From: Pseudogemmobacter bohemicus | GTDB taxonomy: Bacteria > Pseudomonadota > Alphaproteobacteria > Rhodobacterales > Rhodobacteraceae | Assembly: GCF_003290025.1 (NCBI RefSeq) | Contig: NZ_QNHG01000001.1 | Location: 1,314,656 to 1,378,655 of the forward strand | Direction: 5' to 3' | Length of the DNA stretch: 64,000 nt | Part shown: piece by piece, positions 16,633-25,431 of the stretch | Layout: each line of letters opens with the position of its first letter | How positions within the stretch are numbered: position 1 is the first letter of the stretch | Program-made: the position numbers and the translations under genes | Notes under the pieces: model-generated | The model's database searches: none | Seen by the model: only the letters and a program-made list of their open reading frames with translations | What the model was told of the DNA's origin: nothing

Positions 16633-17466
16633 TCAGCCACGGCGCTCAGCCGCCAGCCTCACCGAATCCGGCCCCACCGAATCCAGCCCCACCGCCTCCA
16701 GCCAGGGCTCCATATGGGGCGCCCAGAGCGCCGGTTTGAACATCAGCGCATGGCCCGCCTTCAGCGAGACAAAGCGCACCTGCCCGCCCGCCTCGCGGAA
16801 ACGGTCGAAATTGCTGCGGCAATGGCCGATGCGGTAATACTGATCCTGGGTGCCATGCAGCCAGAGCGTGTCAGTTCTGGCCCCGGTTCTGGCCCCGGCA
16901 CCGAGTGCAAAGAGCAGCGGATTGACCGCTTCGAAAGCCGGACAGGCCCGCCCCAGCCAGCCGCCGCTGAAACTGACCGCACCCCGTAACAGGCCCGGCC
17001 GCATCCCGGCAAAGGCAATCGCGAGGATCCCCCCGCGCGAGACGCCGCCGATCACCAGCCGTCCCGGATCGACATCGGGCCAGCGCGCCAGATCGCGCAT
17101 GACAGCGTCCAGATCCTCGACCGCCCGGTCAAAGCCGGCCAGCGCTGCCGCCGTATCGCAGGAATAGCCCGAGCCATCCGCCGCCAGCCCCTCACCATAG
17201 GCGCCACCCGATTTCCCCCGCCCGCGCCGCTGCGGGAAGGCAACCATCCAGCCCCTTGCCACGAAATAGCGGCTGATCACCGCCGGACTGACGCTGCGCC
17301 GCCAGACCGCCGGGCTTTGCCCGCTGCCGGTCGAGCCATGGTTGAAGACCATCACCGGATAAGGCCCTGGCTGCGGCTGCGGCGGCCGCACCACCACGAC
17401 CTCAAGCGCCACTCCGGGCTCGGCCGAGGGCAGAAAGACCCTGTTGCTTCGCGGTTTTTCCGTCAC
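16633..17466 (-). CDS. Alpha/beta hydrolase (dienelactone hydrolase/dipeptidyl-peptidase-like)
   Basis: A 277-residue hydrolase with the triad in the right order: nucleophile Ser143 in GGVSRGG, Asp208 in LHGTQDQYY and His239 in LKAGHALMF. The oxyanion strand VMVFNHGSTGSG lies near residue 40. No clear signal peptide is present, so it is probably cytoplasmic; the substrate is unknown. The last ~20 residues (AVGLDSVGPDSV) come from a 15-bp tandem repeat. It faces rpoH divergently across a repeat-bearing spacer. Confidence 0.82.
   Translation of the reverse strand: MTEKPRSNRVFLPSAEPGVALEVVVVRPPQPQPGPYPVMVFNHGSTGSGQSPAVWRRSVSPAVISRYFVARGWMVAFPQRRGRGKSGGAYGEGLAADGSGYSCDTAAALAGFDRAVEDLDAVMRDLARWPDVDPGRLVIGGVSRGGILAIAFAGMRPGLLRGAVSFSGGWLGRACPAFEAVNPLLFALGAGARTGARTDTLWLHGTQDQYYRIGHCRSNFDRFREAGGQVRFVSLKAGHALMFKPALWAPHMEPWLEAVGLDSVGPDSVRLAAERRG
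16658..16702. repeat. 15-bp tandem array, three units, in a gene 3' end
   Basis: CTCACCGAATCCGGC, CCCACCGAATCCAGC and CCCACCGCCTCCAGC follow without gaps. They encode a pentapeptide repeat at the C-terminus of the alpha/beta hydrolase, beyond the catalytic core. Confidence 0.9.
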
Positions 17467-17498
17467 GCCATACCCCGTCGCAAAACCCGCCCCCGCTT

Positions 17499-17573
17499 TG
17501 CATTCCCGGTCTCATGTTTCCCAATCCCATGTTTCCCAATCCCATGTTCCCAGGTCTCATGTTTCCCGGTCTC
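17499..17573. repeat. 15-bp tandem array, five units, in the hydrolase/rpoH spacer
   Basis: Units TGCATTCCCGGTCTC, ATGTTTCCCAATCCC (twice), ATGTTCCCAGGTCTC and ATGTTTCCCGGTCTC run in register. The array lies just upstream of the hydrolase start and about 245 bases before rpoH. The remainder of the 351-base spacer (17574-17817) should hold the rpoH promoter; an AAGGAGG at 17740 is too far from the ATG to be its ribosome site. Confidence 0.9.
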
Positions 17574-17817
17574 ATGCCACGCCGCCCCGGTCCCGCGCCA
17601 GCCGGGCTCCCCCGGTTCTTTCCCGTTTCCTTCCCCCGGCCCCTCCGCCCCTGACATTCGCGTGAACCGCCCGACACAATTCTTTTCATCGGGATCCCCA
17701 ATCCCCATCTCGCGTTCATCTTCCATTGATCGCTCCCTTGTAAGGAGGATCCGTGGCACATAAGTGAAGCGGTTCTCCGGGGGCTGATGGCACCGGAAGA
17801 AAAACAGGGGGCAGAAA

Positions 17818-18714
17818 ATGAGCACCTATACCAACCTTCCCGCACCGAGCCCTGAACAGGGCCTTAACCGTTATCTCCAGGAAATCCGCAAATTCCCGCT
17901 GCTCGAACCCGAGCAGGAATATATGCTGGCCAAGGCCTGGACCGAACGCCAGGACAGCAAGGCCGCGCATCAGCTGGTGACCTCGCATCTGCGGCTCGCC
18001 GCCAAGATCGCCATGGGCTATCGCGGCTATGGGCTGCCTCAGGCCGAGGTGATCTCCGAGGCCAATGTCGGGCTGATGCAGGCGGTGAAACGCTTCGATC
18101 CCGAGAAAGGCTTCCGCCTCGCGACCTATGCGATGTGGTGGATCCGCGCCTCGATCCAGGAATATATCCTGCGGTCGTGGTCTCTGGTGAAAATGGGCAC
18201 CACCTCGGCGCAGAAAAAACTGTTCTTCAATCTGCGCAAGGCCAAGGCCAAGGTCGGCGCGCTGGAGGAAGGCGATCTGCGTCCGGAAAACCTCGCCCAG
18301 ATCGCGAAAGACCTCTCGGTTTCCGAGGCCGAAGTGGTCGAGATGAACCGCCGCCTTTCCGGCTCGGATGCCTCGCTCAACGCCCAGATCGGTGGCGATG
18401 GCGATGGGGCAACCCAATGGCAGGACTGGCTCGAGGATGAGGACAGCGATCAGGCCGGCGCCTATGCCGAAAAGGACGAGCTGGACACCCGCCGCGAAAT
18501 GCTGACCGAGGCGATGTCCGTGCTCAATGACCGCGAGAAAGACATCCTGATGCAGCGCCGCCTCGCCGATGAGCCGGTGACGCTGGAGGAATTGTCGGAA
18601 AGCTATGGCGTCTCGCGTGAACGGATCCGCCAGATCGAGGTGCGCGCCTTCGAGAAACTCCAGGCGAGAATGCGCGATCTGGCACAGGGCAAAGGCATGG
18701 CGATCCCGGCCTGA
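17818..18714 (+). CDS. rpoH: RNA polymerase sigma-32 (heat-shock) factor
   Basis: A 298-residue sigma-70-family factor. Region 2 contains SEANVGLMQAVKRFDPEKGFR and YAMWWIRASIQEYI (about residues 80-116). The RpoH box QKKLFFNLRK at residues 132-141, diagnostic for sigma-32, follows. Region 4 ends with SYGVSRERIRQIEVRAFEKL. It directs transcription of chaperone and protease genes, and in Rhodobacteraceae also oxidative and singlet-oxygen stress genes, where two RpoH paralogues are common. Which paralogue this is cannot be told here. GGGGGCAGAAA precedes the ATG, and a hairpin terminator follows. Confidence 0.96.
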   Translation: MSTYTNLPAPSPEQGLNRYLQEIRKFPLLEPEQEYMLAKAWTERQDSKAAHQLVTSHLRLAAKIAMGYRGYGLPQAEVISEANVGLMQAVKRFDPEKGFRLATYAMWWIRASIQEYILRSWSLVKMGTTSAQKKLFFNLRKAKAKVGALEEGDLRPENLAQIAKDLSVSEAEVVEMNRRLSGSDASLNAQIGGDGDGATQWQDWLEDEDSDQAGAYAEKDELDTRREMLTEAMSVLNDREKDILMQRRLADEPVTLEELSESYGVSRERIRQIEVRAFEKLQARMRDLAQGKGMAIPA

Positions 18715-18745
18715 AATCGCATTGTTCACCTGAATGGAACACCGC

Positions 18746-18773
18746 AAAGGCCCGGCCCATCGCTGGGCCTTTT
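18746..18773 (+). terminator. Rho-independent terminator of rpoH
   Basis: An eight-base stem AAAGGCCC/GGGCCTTT with an 11-base GC-rich loop, followed by a short T run, begins about 30 bases after the rpoH stop. Confidence 0.8.
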
Positions 18774-19310
18774 CATGTGCAGGGCCGCCCCCTTCGCAAA
18801 CAGCCCGACCAGAACGCATTGCCTCCGGCGCATCGACCGCCCGCAGCGGGGCCGCTATGCAGCGGTCAGAACAAAGTGAAAGCCCCCCGGCCAACAGCCA
18901 GTCCAAATCAGACCAGCAGGCCCATCGCAACATCAGCCAAAACAGTCGTCGGAAGGCGCATAGAAGGTCGGCAGCAAAGCGTTTGCTGACTTCGTCCGCG
19001 ATCAGGCGTTCGCCCGTGCTGGCCTCTTCGAAAGGTCGTTTGAAGCCGGTCGGCGAGACGAACACTTTCGGATTGTGTGAGCGTTAAGTGTTAAGCCAAT
19101 ACCCAACGTTCAATAGGAAACGGGAACTGAACCCTTCCCGATTATGGGCAAATCATCCCACACTTGCGAAATTTCACCACTGATTTCATTGACTATTTTG
19201 TGCCCCTTCCGAGGCGTGAAGGCCTGCACCTACCCGTGCAGCCCTCAAAGCATCAAACCTGTTGAAACGCGTCACGAGGGGGCAGGGCCACTCTGCCCGA
19301 TCAGCCAATG
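18774..19310. other. Gene-poor stretch with lower GC, possible remnant
   Basis: About 540 bases between the rpoH terminator and gph. Bases 19080-19260 are clearly more AT-rich than the surroundings. A minus-strand frame ending its coding-like part near 18960-19065 reads SPTGFKRPFEEASTGERLIA, which looks more protein-like than random but has no clear start and merges into low-quality sequence. I could not assign it to a family. It could be the eroded edge of a mobile element or of a former gene. Confidence 0.35.
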
Positions 19311-20027
19311 CTACCCGATCAGCTGCCTGACGATCTCCGGCAGATCCTCGTAGCGATGCAGCAAGACATCCGGCGCCAGCCGCGCAATGCCTTCCCCCTC
19401 CGGCCCGAAACTCACCAGCACCGAAGGCACCCCCACCGCGCGCGATGTTTTCAGATCGGTCTCGGTATCCCCGACCAGAAGCGAGCGCGCCACCACCCCG
19501 CCCGCGCGTTCAACCGCCAGATGATAGGGCGCGGGATCGGGCTTGCGGACTGGCAGCGTATCGGCGCCCACCAGCGATCCGAACAGATCCCGCACACCAA
19601 GCTGGCGCAACAGCTCTTCCGCCAGCGCAAAGGGTTTGTTGGTGCAGACCGCAACCCGGTAGCCCGCGCGGCGCAGCGCCTCCACCGTATCGACCGCCCC
19701 CGGATACATCTTTGTGTGAACCGCAATCGCCGCGCGGTAATGGCGCAAAAGCCCGGGGTAAAGCCGCTCCAGTTCCTGCCCTTCCGGCGCCGGCTGTCCC
19801 AGCCGCTCAAAGCCGAGCCTCAGCATCGCCCGCCCGCCATGAAACGCGGTCAGGCTGTCTCCCGCATGCAAAGGCGTGCCGGCCCCCATTTCGGTGAAAC
19901 AGGCATTGGCCGCGGCCAGCAGATCGGCGCTGGTATCGGCCAGGGTGCCGTCAAGGTCAAACACCACACAGGCGCCGTCGCGGTTGCCGTTTTGCTCATT
20001 CCCGGGCGAAAGCCGATCTTGCAACAT
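19311..20027 (-). CDS. gph: Phosphoglycolate phosphatase-like HAD hydrolase
   Basis: 238 residues with all HAD motifs: FDLDGTLADT (nucleophile Asp24, acid Asp26), VCTNKP (motif II), KPDPAPY (motif III lysine) and VGDTETDLKTSRAVG (motif IV). A helical cap domain follows motif I. The gene is probably phosphoglycolate phosphatase, which clears 2-phosphoglycolate from DNA repair or oxygenation reactions, though related HAD enzymes look similar. The start at 20027 has GAGGG seven bases upstream. It is divergent from glmU with an 85-base gap. Confidence 0.82.
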   Translation of the reverse strand: MLQDRLSPGNEQNGNRDGACVVFDLDGTLADTSADLLAAANACFTEMGAGTPLHAGDSLTAFHGGRAMLRLGFERLGQPAPEGQELERLYPGLLRHYRAAIAVHTKMYPGAVDTVEALRRAGYRVAVCTNKPFALAEELLRQLGVRDLFGSLVGADTLPVRKPDPAPYHLAVERAGGVVARSLLVGDTETDLKTSRAVGVPSVLVSFGPEGEGIARLAPDVLLHRYEDLPEIVRQLIG

Positions 20028-20112
20028 GCCGCAACCCTCTGTGACCGCCGCCCCCCTTGGCGACCCTGCACGGCTTCGGTAGAACGGCGGCAACACAAAA
20101 GGAAGGGGCAGA

Positions 20113-21462
20113 ATGCAGGTCTCGCTCATCATCCTGGCGGCAGGCCAGGGCTCGCGCATGAATTCGGATCTTCCGAAAGTCCTGCACAAGGTTGCGGCGG
20201 CACCGCTTTTGCATCACGCCATGGCCGCCGGCGCCGCTCTCTCCCCTGTCGCGACCATCGTGGTGGTCGGCCATGGCGGCGATGAGGTCGCGGCCTCGGC
20301 GCTGAAATTCGACCCCGATGTGGTGATCACCCGCCAGGAGGAGCAGAAAGGCACCGGCCATGCCGTCGATCAGGCCCGGGCAGCGCTTGCAGGCCAGGCG
20401 GGCGATGTGATCGTGCTTTACGGCGATACCCCCTTCATCCGCTCTGAGACGCTGGAGGCAATGCTTGAGGCCCGCGCGCATAATGCCGTGGTGGTGCTGG
20501 GCTTCGAGGCCGCCGATCCCGGCCGCTATGGCCGTCTGATCACCGAGGGTGACAGTCTCGAACGCATCGTCGAATATAAGGATGCGAACGCAGCCGAACG
20601 CGCGGTGACTTTGTGCAATTCCGGGGTGATCTGTGCCTCGGCCAAAGACCTCTTCGCGCTGATTTCAGAGATCGGCAACGCCAATGCCAGCGGCGAATAT
20701 TACCTGACCGATGTGGTGGGAATCGCGCGGTCAAAGGGCCTTTCGGCCACCGTGGTGATCTGCGACGAATCCGAGACGCTGGGCGTCAATACCCGGGCGC
20801 AGCTGGCCGAAGCAGAGGCCGCCTTCCAGGCCCGCGCCCGGAGCGAGGCGCTGGAAAACGGCGTCACCCTGACCGCGCCCGGAACCGTGTTTTTCGCGCT
20901 GGACACCATTGTGGGTCGCGATGCGATCATCGGGCCGAATGTGCTGTTCGGCCCCGGCGTCACCATCGAATCCGGCGCTGAGATCAGGGGCTTCTGCCAT
21001 CTGGAGGGCTGCCATGTCTCGCGCGGCGCCGATGTCGGGCCTTTTGCCCGCCTGCGCCCCGGGGCGGAACTGGCCGAGGATGTTCATGTCGGCAATTTCG
21101 TCGAGATCAAGAACGCCATCCTTGAGGAGGGCGTCAAGGTCGGGCACCTGTCCTATATCGGCGATGCGGATGTGGGCGAGTTCACCAATATCGGTGCCGG
21201 CACCGTCACCTGCAATTATGATGGGGTGATGAAACACCGCACCCGGATCGGCAAACGCGCCTTTATCGGCTCTGACACCATGCTGGTGGCGCCGGTCACG
21301 GTCGGCGATGACGCGCTGACCGGCTCTGGCTCGGTCGTCACCGAGGACGTGCCCGCAGGTGCCGTGGCGCTGGCACGGGCAAAGCAGGTCAACAAACCCG
21401 GCCTCGCGATCAGGCTTTTCGAGAAACTCCGCACGATTAAAGCTGCGAAGAACAAAGGATAA
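20113..21462 (+). CDS. glmU: Bifunctional GlmU: N-acetylglucosamine-1-phosphate uridylyltransferase / glucosamine-1-phosphate acetyltransferase
   Basis: Makes UDP-GlcNAc for peptidoglycan and lipid A. The N-terminal nucleotidyltransferase has the signature LAAGQGSRMNSDLPKVLHK at residues 8-26, and YGDTPFI and SGEYYLTDVV are also present. The C-terminal half is a left-handed beta-helix of hexapeptide repeats with GHLSYIGDADVGEFTNIGAG and NYDG, the acetyl-CoA site. At 449 residues it is complete. AAGGGGCAGA precedes the ATG. It ends five bases before glmS, an arrangement that keeps both UDP-GlcNAc enzymes together. Confidence 0.97.
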   Translation: MQVSLIILAAGQGSRMNSDLPKVLHKVAAAPLLHHAMAAGAALSPVATIVVVGHGGDEVAASALKFDPDVVITRQEEQKGTGHAVDQARAALAGQAGDVIVLYGDTPFIRSETLEAMLEARAHNAVVVLGFEAADPGRYGRLITEGDSLERIVEYKDANAAERAVTLCNSGVICASAKDLFALISEIGNANASGEYYLTDVVGIARSKGLSATVVICDESETLGVNTRAQLAEAEAAFQARARSEALENGVTLTAPGTVFFALDTIVGRDAIIGPNVLFGPGVTIESGAEIRGFCHLEGCHVSRGADVGPFARLRPGAELAEDVHVGNFVEIKNAILEEGVKVGHLSYIGDADVGEFTNIGAGTVTCNYDGVMKHRTRIGKRAFIGSDTMLVAPVTVGDDALTGSGSVVTEDVPAGAVALARAKQVNKPGLAIRLFEKLRTIKAAKNKG

Positions 21463-21466
21463 TTTC

Positions 21467-23290
21467 ATGTGTGGCATTGTCGGCGTCCTTGGCAATCACG
21501 AGGTCGCTCCGCTTCTGGTCGAAGGGCTGAAGCGGCTGGAATATCGCGGCTATGATTCCGCCGGAATCGCCACCGTGAACAAAGGCCGGCTCGACCGGCG
21601 GCGCGCGGTGGGCAAGCTGGTCAACCTATCGGATCTGCTGGTGCATGAGCCGCTGGCCGGGAAATCCGGCATCGGCCATACCCGCTGGGCCACCCATGGC
21701 GCGGCGACGGTGGTAAATGCCCACCCCCATCGCGCCGGTGGCGTGGCGGTGGTGCATAACGGCATCATCGAAAACTTCCGCGCCCTGCGCGAAGAGCTGG
21801 CAGCCGACGGCTATCACCAGGAATCCGAGACCGATACCGAGACGGTGGCACTGCTTTTGAAACGCAGCATCGACAAGGGCGCCACCCCCATCGACGCCGC
21901 GCGCGAGACGCTGACCCGGCTGGAGGGCGCCTTTGCGCTGTGCATGCTGTTCGAGGGCGAGGATGATCTGCTCATCTGCGCGCGCAAAGGCAGCCCGCTT
22001 GCCATCGGGCGCGGCGAGGGCGAGATGTTCGTAGGCTCGGATGCCATCGCGCTGGCGCCGATGACCGACCGGATCACCTATCTCGAAGAGGGCGACTGGG
22101 CGGTGCTGACCCGCCAGGGCGCCGAGATCTATGACGCCGCAGGCCGGCGCGCGAACCGGGCCGAGACCCGCATCCAGCTGGGCGCGACCCGGGTGGAGAA
22201 AGGCGGCTACAAGCATTTCATGGCCAAGGAAATCGCCGAACAGCCGGTGGTGCTGGCCGATGCTTTGCGCCACTACACCGGATCCAGCGCCAGCCCGGCG
22301 CTGAACCTGCCCGAGGGGCTTGATTTCACCACTATCGACCGGGTGGTTATGGTGGCCTGCGGCACCGCAAGCTACGCCACCCATGTCGCGAAATACTGGT
22401 TCGAACAGATCGCCGGCATCCCGGCGGAAATCGACGTGGCCTCCGAGTTCCGCTACCGCGAGCCGGTGCTGTCAGACCGCTCGATGGCGCTGTTTGTCAG
22501 CCAGTCGGGCGAGACCGCCGACACGCTGGCGGCCTTGCGCTATGTGAAGGAAAAGGTCGCGAAAGTGGTCGCGGTGGTCAATGTGCCGACCTCGTCCATT
22601 GCGCGCGAAAGTGACCTGGTGCTGCCGATCCTCGCCGGCGCCGAGATCGGTGTTGCCTCGACCAAGGCGTTTTCCTGCCAGCTGATGGTGCTGGCGCTGA
22701 TGGCGCTGAAGGCAGCCGCCGACCGGGGCCGGATCAGCGGGGAGGAACTGACCGCGCGCATCATCAGCCTGCGCAACCTGCCCGGGCTGCTGAATGCGGC
22801 GCTCTCGCTGTCCGATCAGATCGCGGCGGTCTCGAACGAGTTGGCAGAGGCGCGCGACATCCTCTTCCTCGGGCGCGGGCCGATGTATCCGATGGCATTG
22901 GAAGGCGCGCTGAAACTCAAGGAAATCAGCTATATCCATGCCGAGGGCTATGCTTCCGGAGAGCTGAAACACGGCCCCATCGCGCTGATCGACGCCAATG
23001 TTCCGGTGATCGTGATGGCGCCGTCAGATGCGCTGTTCGACAAGACGGTGTCGAATATGCAGGAGGTGATGGCCCGCCATGGCAAGGTTCTGCTTCTGTC
23101 GGATGCGGCGGGGATCGCCCATGCCGGCCAGGGCACCTGGTCACAGCTGACGCTCCCCGAGGTCGACCCGGTCTGGGCACCGATCCTTTACGCGGTGCCG
23201 GCGCAGCTTTTGGCCTATCACACCGCGATTGCCAAAGGCACTGATGTGGACCAGCCGAGGAACCTCGCGAAATCGGTGACGGTCGAGTAA
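21467..23290 (+). CDS. glmS: Glutamine-fructose-6-phosphate aminotransferase
   Basis: Produces glucosamine-6-phosphate from fructose-6-phosphate and glutamine. At 607 residues it has the N-terminal Ntn glutaminase (catalytic Cys2 in MCGIVGVLG, then HTRWATHG and HNGIIEN) and two SIS domains (VACGTASYATHVAKYWFEQ, SQSGETADTLAALR, EGYASGELKHGP). The C-terminal tail NLAKSVTVE closes the active site in the family. It follows glmU with four bases between the stop and the ATG, so the pair is co-transcribed. No glmS ribozyme or GlmY/Z-like signal is visible. Confidence 0.97.
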   Translation: MCGIVGVLGNHEVAPLLVEGLKRLEYRGYDSAGIATVNKGRLDRRRAVGKLVNLSDLLVHEPLAGKSGIGHTRWATHGAATVVNAHPHRAGGVAVVHNGIIENFRALREELAADGYHQESETDTETVALLLKRSIDKGATPIDAARETLTRLEGAFALCMLFEGEDDLLICARKGSPLAIGRGEGEMFVGSDAIALAPMTDRITYLEEGDWAVLTRQGAEIYDAAGRRANRAETRIQLGATRVEKGGYKHFMAKEIAEQPVVLADALRHYTGSSASPALNLPEGLDFTTIDRVVMVACGTASYATHVAKYWFEQIAGIPAEIDVASEFRYREPVLSDRSMALFVSQSGETADTLAALRYVKEKVAKVVAVVNVPTSSIARESDLVLPILAGAEIGVASTKAFSCQLMVLALMALKAAADRGRISGEELTARIISLRNLPGLLNAALSLSDQIAAVSNELAEARDILFLGRGPMYPMALEGALKLKEISYIHAEGYASGELKHGPIALIDANVPVIVMAPSDALFDKTVSNMQEVMARHGKVLLLSDAAGIAHAGQGTWSQLTLPEVDPVWAPILYAVPAQLLAYHTAIAKGTDVDQPRNLAKSVTVE

Positions 23291-23304
23291 TCGCCCCGGA
23301 ACCG

Positions 23305-23335
23305 CTCCGGCGGGCAGATTACGGCCCCGCCGGAG
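23305..23335. terminator. Bidirectional hairpin between convergent glmS and the thiamine operon
   Basis: CTCCGGCGGG and CCCGCCGGAG form a perfect ten-base stem around an 11-base loop. It fills the 46-base space between two convergent stops and lacks a long T run, so termination strength is uncertain. Confidence 0.65.
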
Positions 23336-23336
23336 T

Positions 23337-24068
23337 TCAGCCGGCAAAGCGTTCCAGCCGGGCAGCGATCTGCCCGGCGATGATGCGCTGAAACCCCAGC
23401 GACAGCATGACGACCAGCGCAAGGCTCGCGAAGACAAGGTCGATCCGCATCCTTCCATTCGCGTGCAGCATCACCGCGCCCAGCCCTTCCGATCCGCCCA
23501 CCCATTCGCCGATCACCGCCCCCACCGGCGCCAGCACGGCCGCAAGCCGCAGCCCCGTCGCCAGATCCGGCAAAGCCGAAGGCAGACGGATACGCAGCAG
23601 CCCGGCCCACCGCCCGGCGCCCATCACCCGCGCCAGATCGAGGCGCGCCTGCGGCACACGGGCAAGCCCGTCATGGAAGGCACTGGCCACCGGGAAAAAC
23701 GTCACCAGCGCCACCACGGCCAGTTTCGGCGCCATGCCGTAACCCAGCCAGAGCGTCAGGATCGGCGCCAGCGCGAAAATCGGGATCGTTTGCGAGAACA
23801 CCACCATGGGGCCAAGCCAGCGCCTGACCCGCCCGGATGCCGCCATGGCCAGCGCAAGGCCCATGCCGATCAGCGTGCCAAGCGCGAAACCGGCAATGAC
23901 CTCGGCAAGCGTTCGTGCGAAGGCGGGCGCGAGTTCCCCCCGATGGGTCCAGAGCGCGCCGGCCACCGCCTGCGGCGAAGGCAGCAGAAAGGGCGGCAGG
24001 CCGGTTGCAAGGATCAGCCCCTGCCACAATGCCAGCAAGATCAGGGTGGTGACCAGCGCCCGGATCAT
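23337..24068 (-). CDS. thiX: ABC transporter permease for a thiamine pyrimidine precursor (ThiX)
   Basis: A 243-residue inner-membrane protein with about six helices and the EAA-type cytoplasmic loop GAGRWAGLLRIRLPSALPDL typical of SsuC/TauC-like permeases. It is the last gene of the thi operon and overlaps thiZ by four bases (ATGA). With ThiY and ThiZ it should import hydroxymethylpyrimidine or N-formyl-aminomethylpyrimidine (FAMP); the TenA gene in the operon favours the latter. Confidence 0.85.
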   Translation of the reverse strand: MIRALVTTLILLALWQGLILATGLPPFLLPSPQAVAGALWTHRGELAPAFARTLAEVIAGFALGTLIGMGLALAMAASGRVRRWLGPMVVFSQTIPIFALAPILTLWLGYGMAPKLAVVALVTFFPVASAFHDGLARVPQARLDLARVMGAGRWAGLLRIRLPSALPDLATGLRLAAVLAPVGAVIGEWVGGSEGLGAVMLHANGRMRIDLVFASLALVVMLSLGFQRIIAGQIAARLERFAG

Positions 24069-24760
24069 GCCAGCGCCACCAGGCGGGTCAACAGAACATG
24101 GGCGCAGGCCAGCACCTCCGGCGCATCGGGCGCGCGCGGCCCCGGCCCTGCGGGCGCCGCGATATCCTCCAGCCCCGCCGGGCTCATCAGGCAGATCCGG
24201 TCCGAAAGCCGCGCCGCCTCGCCCGGGTCATGGCTGATCATCATCACCGTCCTGCCGCGCAAAAGCTCGGCCGCCAGATCCTGCATCTTCAGCCGCAGCC
24301 CGACATCCAGCGCCGAAAACGGCTCATCCAGCAGGACAAGCGGCCGGTCCTCCATCAGGACCCGCGCCAGCGCCACCCGCTGCCGCTGCCCGCCCGAAAG
24401 CTGTCCTGGCCGCCTGGCCGCATGGGGGGCGAGGCCGGTCCGCTCCAGCACCTCGGCCAGCCGGACGCGGTCGGGCGCCTCTCCGCGCAGCTTTGACCCC
24501 AGCGTGATATTCGCCGCAACCGTGGCCCAGGGCATCAGCCCCGGATCCTGCGCCATCAGCGCGACCGGGCGGCGACCGGTGATCCGGCCGGTGAATTCCG
24601 CGCCGACCGGCAAGCCGCCGATCAGCCGCAAAAGCGTGGTCTTGCCCACCCCCGAGGGACCAAGCAGTGTCAGCCATTCGCCTTCCCTGAGCGTCAGCCG
24701 CAAGGGCGGGAACAAAGGCTGCCCGCCGATCTGCGCCGGGCCGTCCAGCACCAGCGTCAT
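24065..24760 (-). CDS. thiZ: ABC transporter ATP-binding protein (ThiZ)
   Basis: The 231-residue ATPase has Walker A GPSGVGKTT (about 34-42), Q-loop in MAQDPGLM, signature LSGGQRQRVALARV and Walker B LVLLDEPFSALD, followed by the H-loop ISHDPGEA. It energises the ThiXYZ importer at the inner membrane. It overlaps tenA upstream and thiX downstream by four bases each, so the three are translationally coupled. Confidence 0.88.
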   Translation of the reverse strand: MTLVLDGPAQIGGQPLFPPLRLTLREGEWLTLLGPSGVGKTTLLRLIGGLPVGAEFTGRITGRRPVALMAQDPGLMPWATVAANITLGSKLRGEAPDRVRLAEVLERTGLAPHAARRPGQLSGGQRQRVALARVLMEDRPLVLLDEPFSALDVGLRLKMQDLAAELLRGRTVMMISHDPGEAARLSDRICLMSPAGLEDIAAPAGPGPRAPDAPEVLACAHVLLTRLVALA

Positions 24761-25431
24761 CGAAGACCCGCCCGCCAGAAGCCCGCCTCAAGCCGGGTGG
24801 CGGTGCGGAAATGCCGCTCAAGCTGGCGCCAGCGCGGCAGGGTCTGCGGCGCCTCCCCCAGCCGGTCACGGATCGCAGCGTCAAACAGCGCCCCCGCCTC
24901 GCGGCAGATCTGCTGCCAGGTCTCGCCGCCATAGGTGTCGATCCAGTCGCGGTAAGGGGTTTCCCCCGCCATGCGGATCAGCCGCGCCCCGATCTCGCCA
25001 TAGCCCAGCACGCAAGGCATCAGCGCCGCCAGCAGATCAAGGAAATCACCGCTGAGCCCGGCATCAAGCACATAGCGCGTATAGGCGAGGTTGCCGGTGG
25101 CCTCTTCCGTCGCGGCCAGATCAGCCGCAGAAATCCCCGCCTCGCCGCAAAGCCGGATATGCAGCCCCATCTCGTGATGCAGCAGCCCATGGACCGTCGC
25201 ACTCGCCGCCTGCATCTCTGCCAGCGATCCGGCCTTCACCACCGCCAGCGACCAGGCGCGGGCGAAATGGATCAGGAACACATAGTCCTGGCGCAAATAG
25301 CTGAGGAAGGCGGCGCGGGGCAGCGTGCCGTCCTGCAGCTGTTCCAGGAAATCATGCTGCGTATAGGCAAGCCAGTCCGCCTCGCAGGAGGCGCGCAGCC
25401 GGGCGAAGGCGTCACCGTAATCGGGGATCAT
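24757..25431 (-). CDS. tenA: Aminopyrimidine aminohydrolase / thiaminase II (TenA)
   Basis: Converts 4-amino-5-aminomethyl-2-methylpyrimidine, a breakdown product of thiamine, to HMP for reuse. The 224-residue all-helical protein shows the TenA motifs SYLRQDYVFLIHFARAW (about 44-60), HHEMGLH, catalytic Cys140 in LMPCVLGYGEIG, and YGGETWQQ. TenA between transporter genes indicates a salvage route rather than de novo pyrimidine synthesis. Overlaps with thiY and thiZ are four bases. Confidence 0.92.
   Translation of the reverse strand: MIPDYGDAFARLRASCEADWLAYTQHDFLEQLQDGTLPRAAFLSYLRQDYVFLIHFARAWSLAVVKAGSLAEMQAASATVHGLLHHEMGLHIRLCGEAGISAADLAATEEATGNLAYTRYVLDAGLSGDFLDLLAALMPCVLGYGEIGARLIRMAGETPYRDWIDTYGGETWQQICREAGALFDAAIRDRLGEAPQTLPRWRQLERHFRTATRLEAGFWRAGLR

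Noticed and set aside
17703-17710. CCCCATCT resembling a sigma-32 -10 element upstream of rpoH
   Set aside because: No CTTGAA-like -35 at the right distance; the sequence lies next to related 15-bp repeats rich in CCCCAT-like strings.
17752-17768. TGGCAC resembling a sigma-54 -24 element before rpoH
   Set aside because: The matching TTGC at the -12 position is absent.
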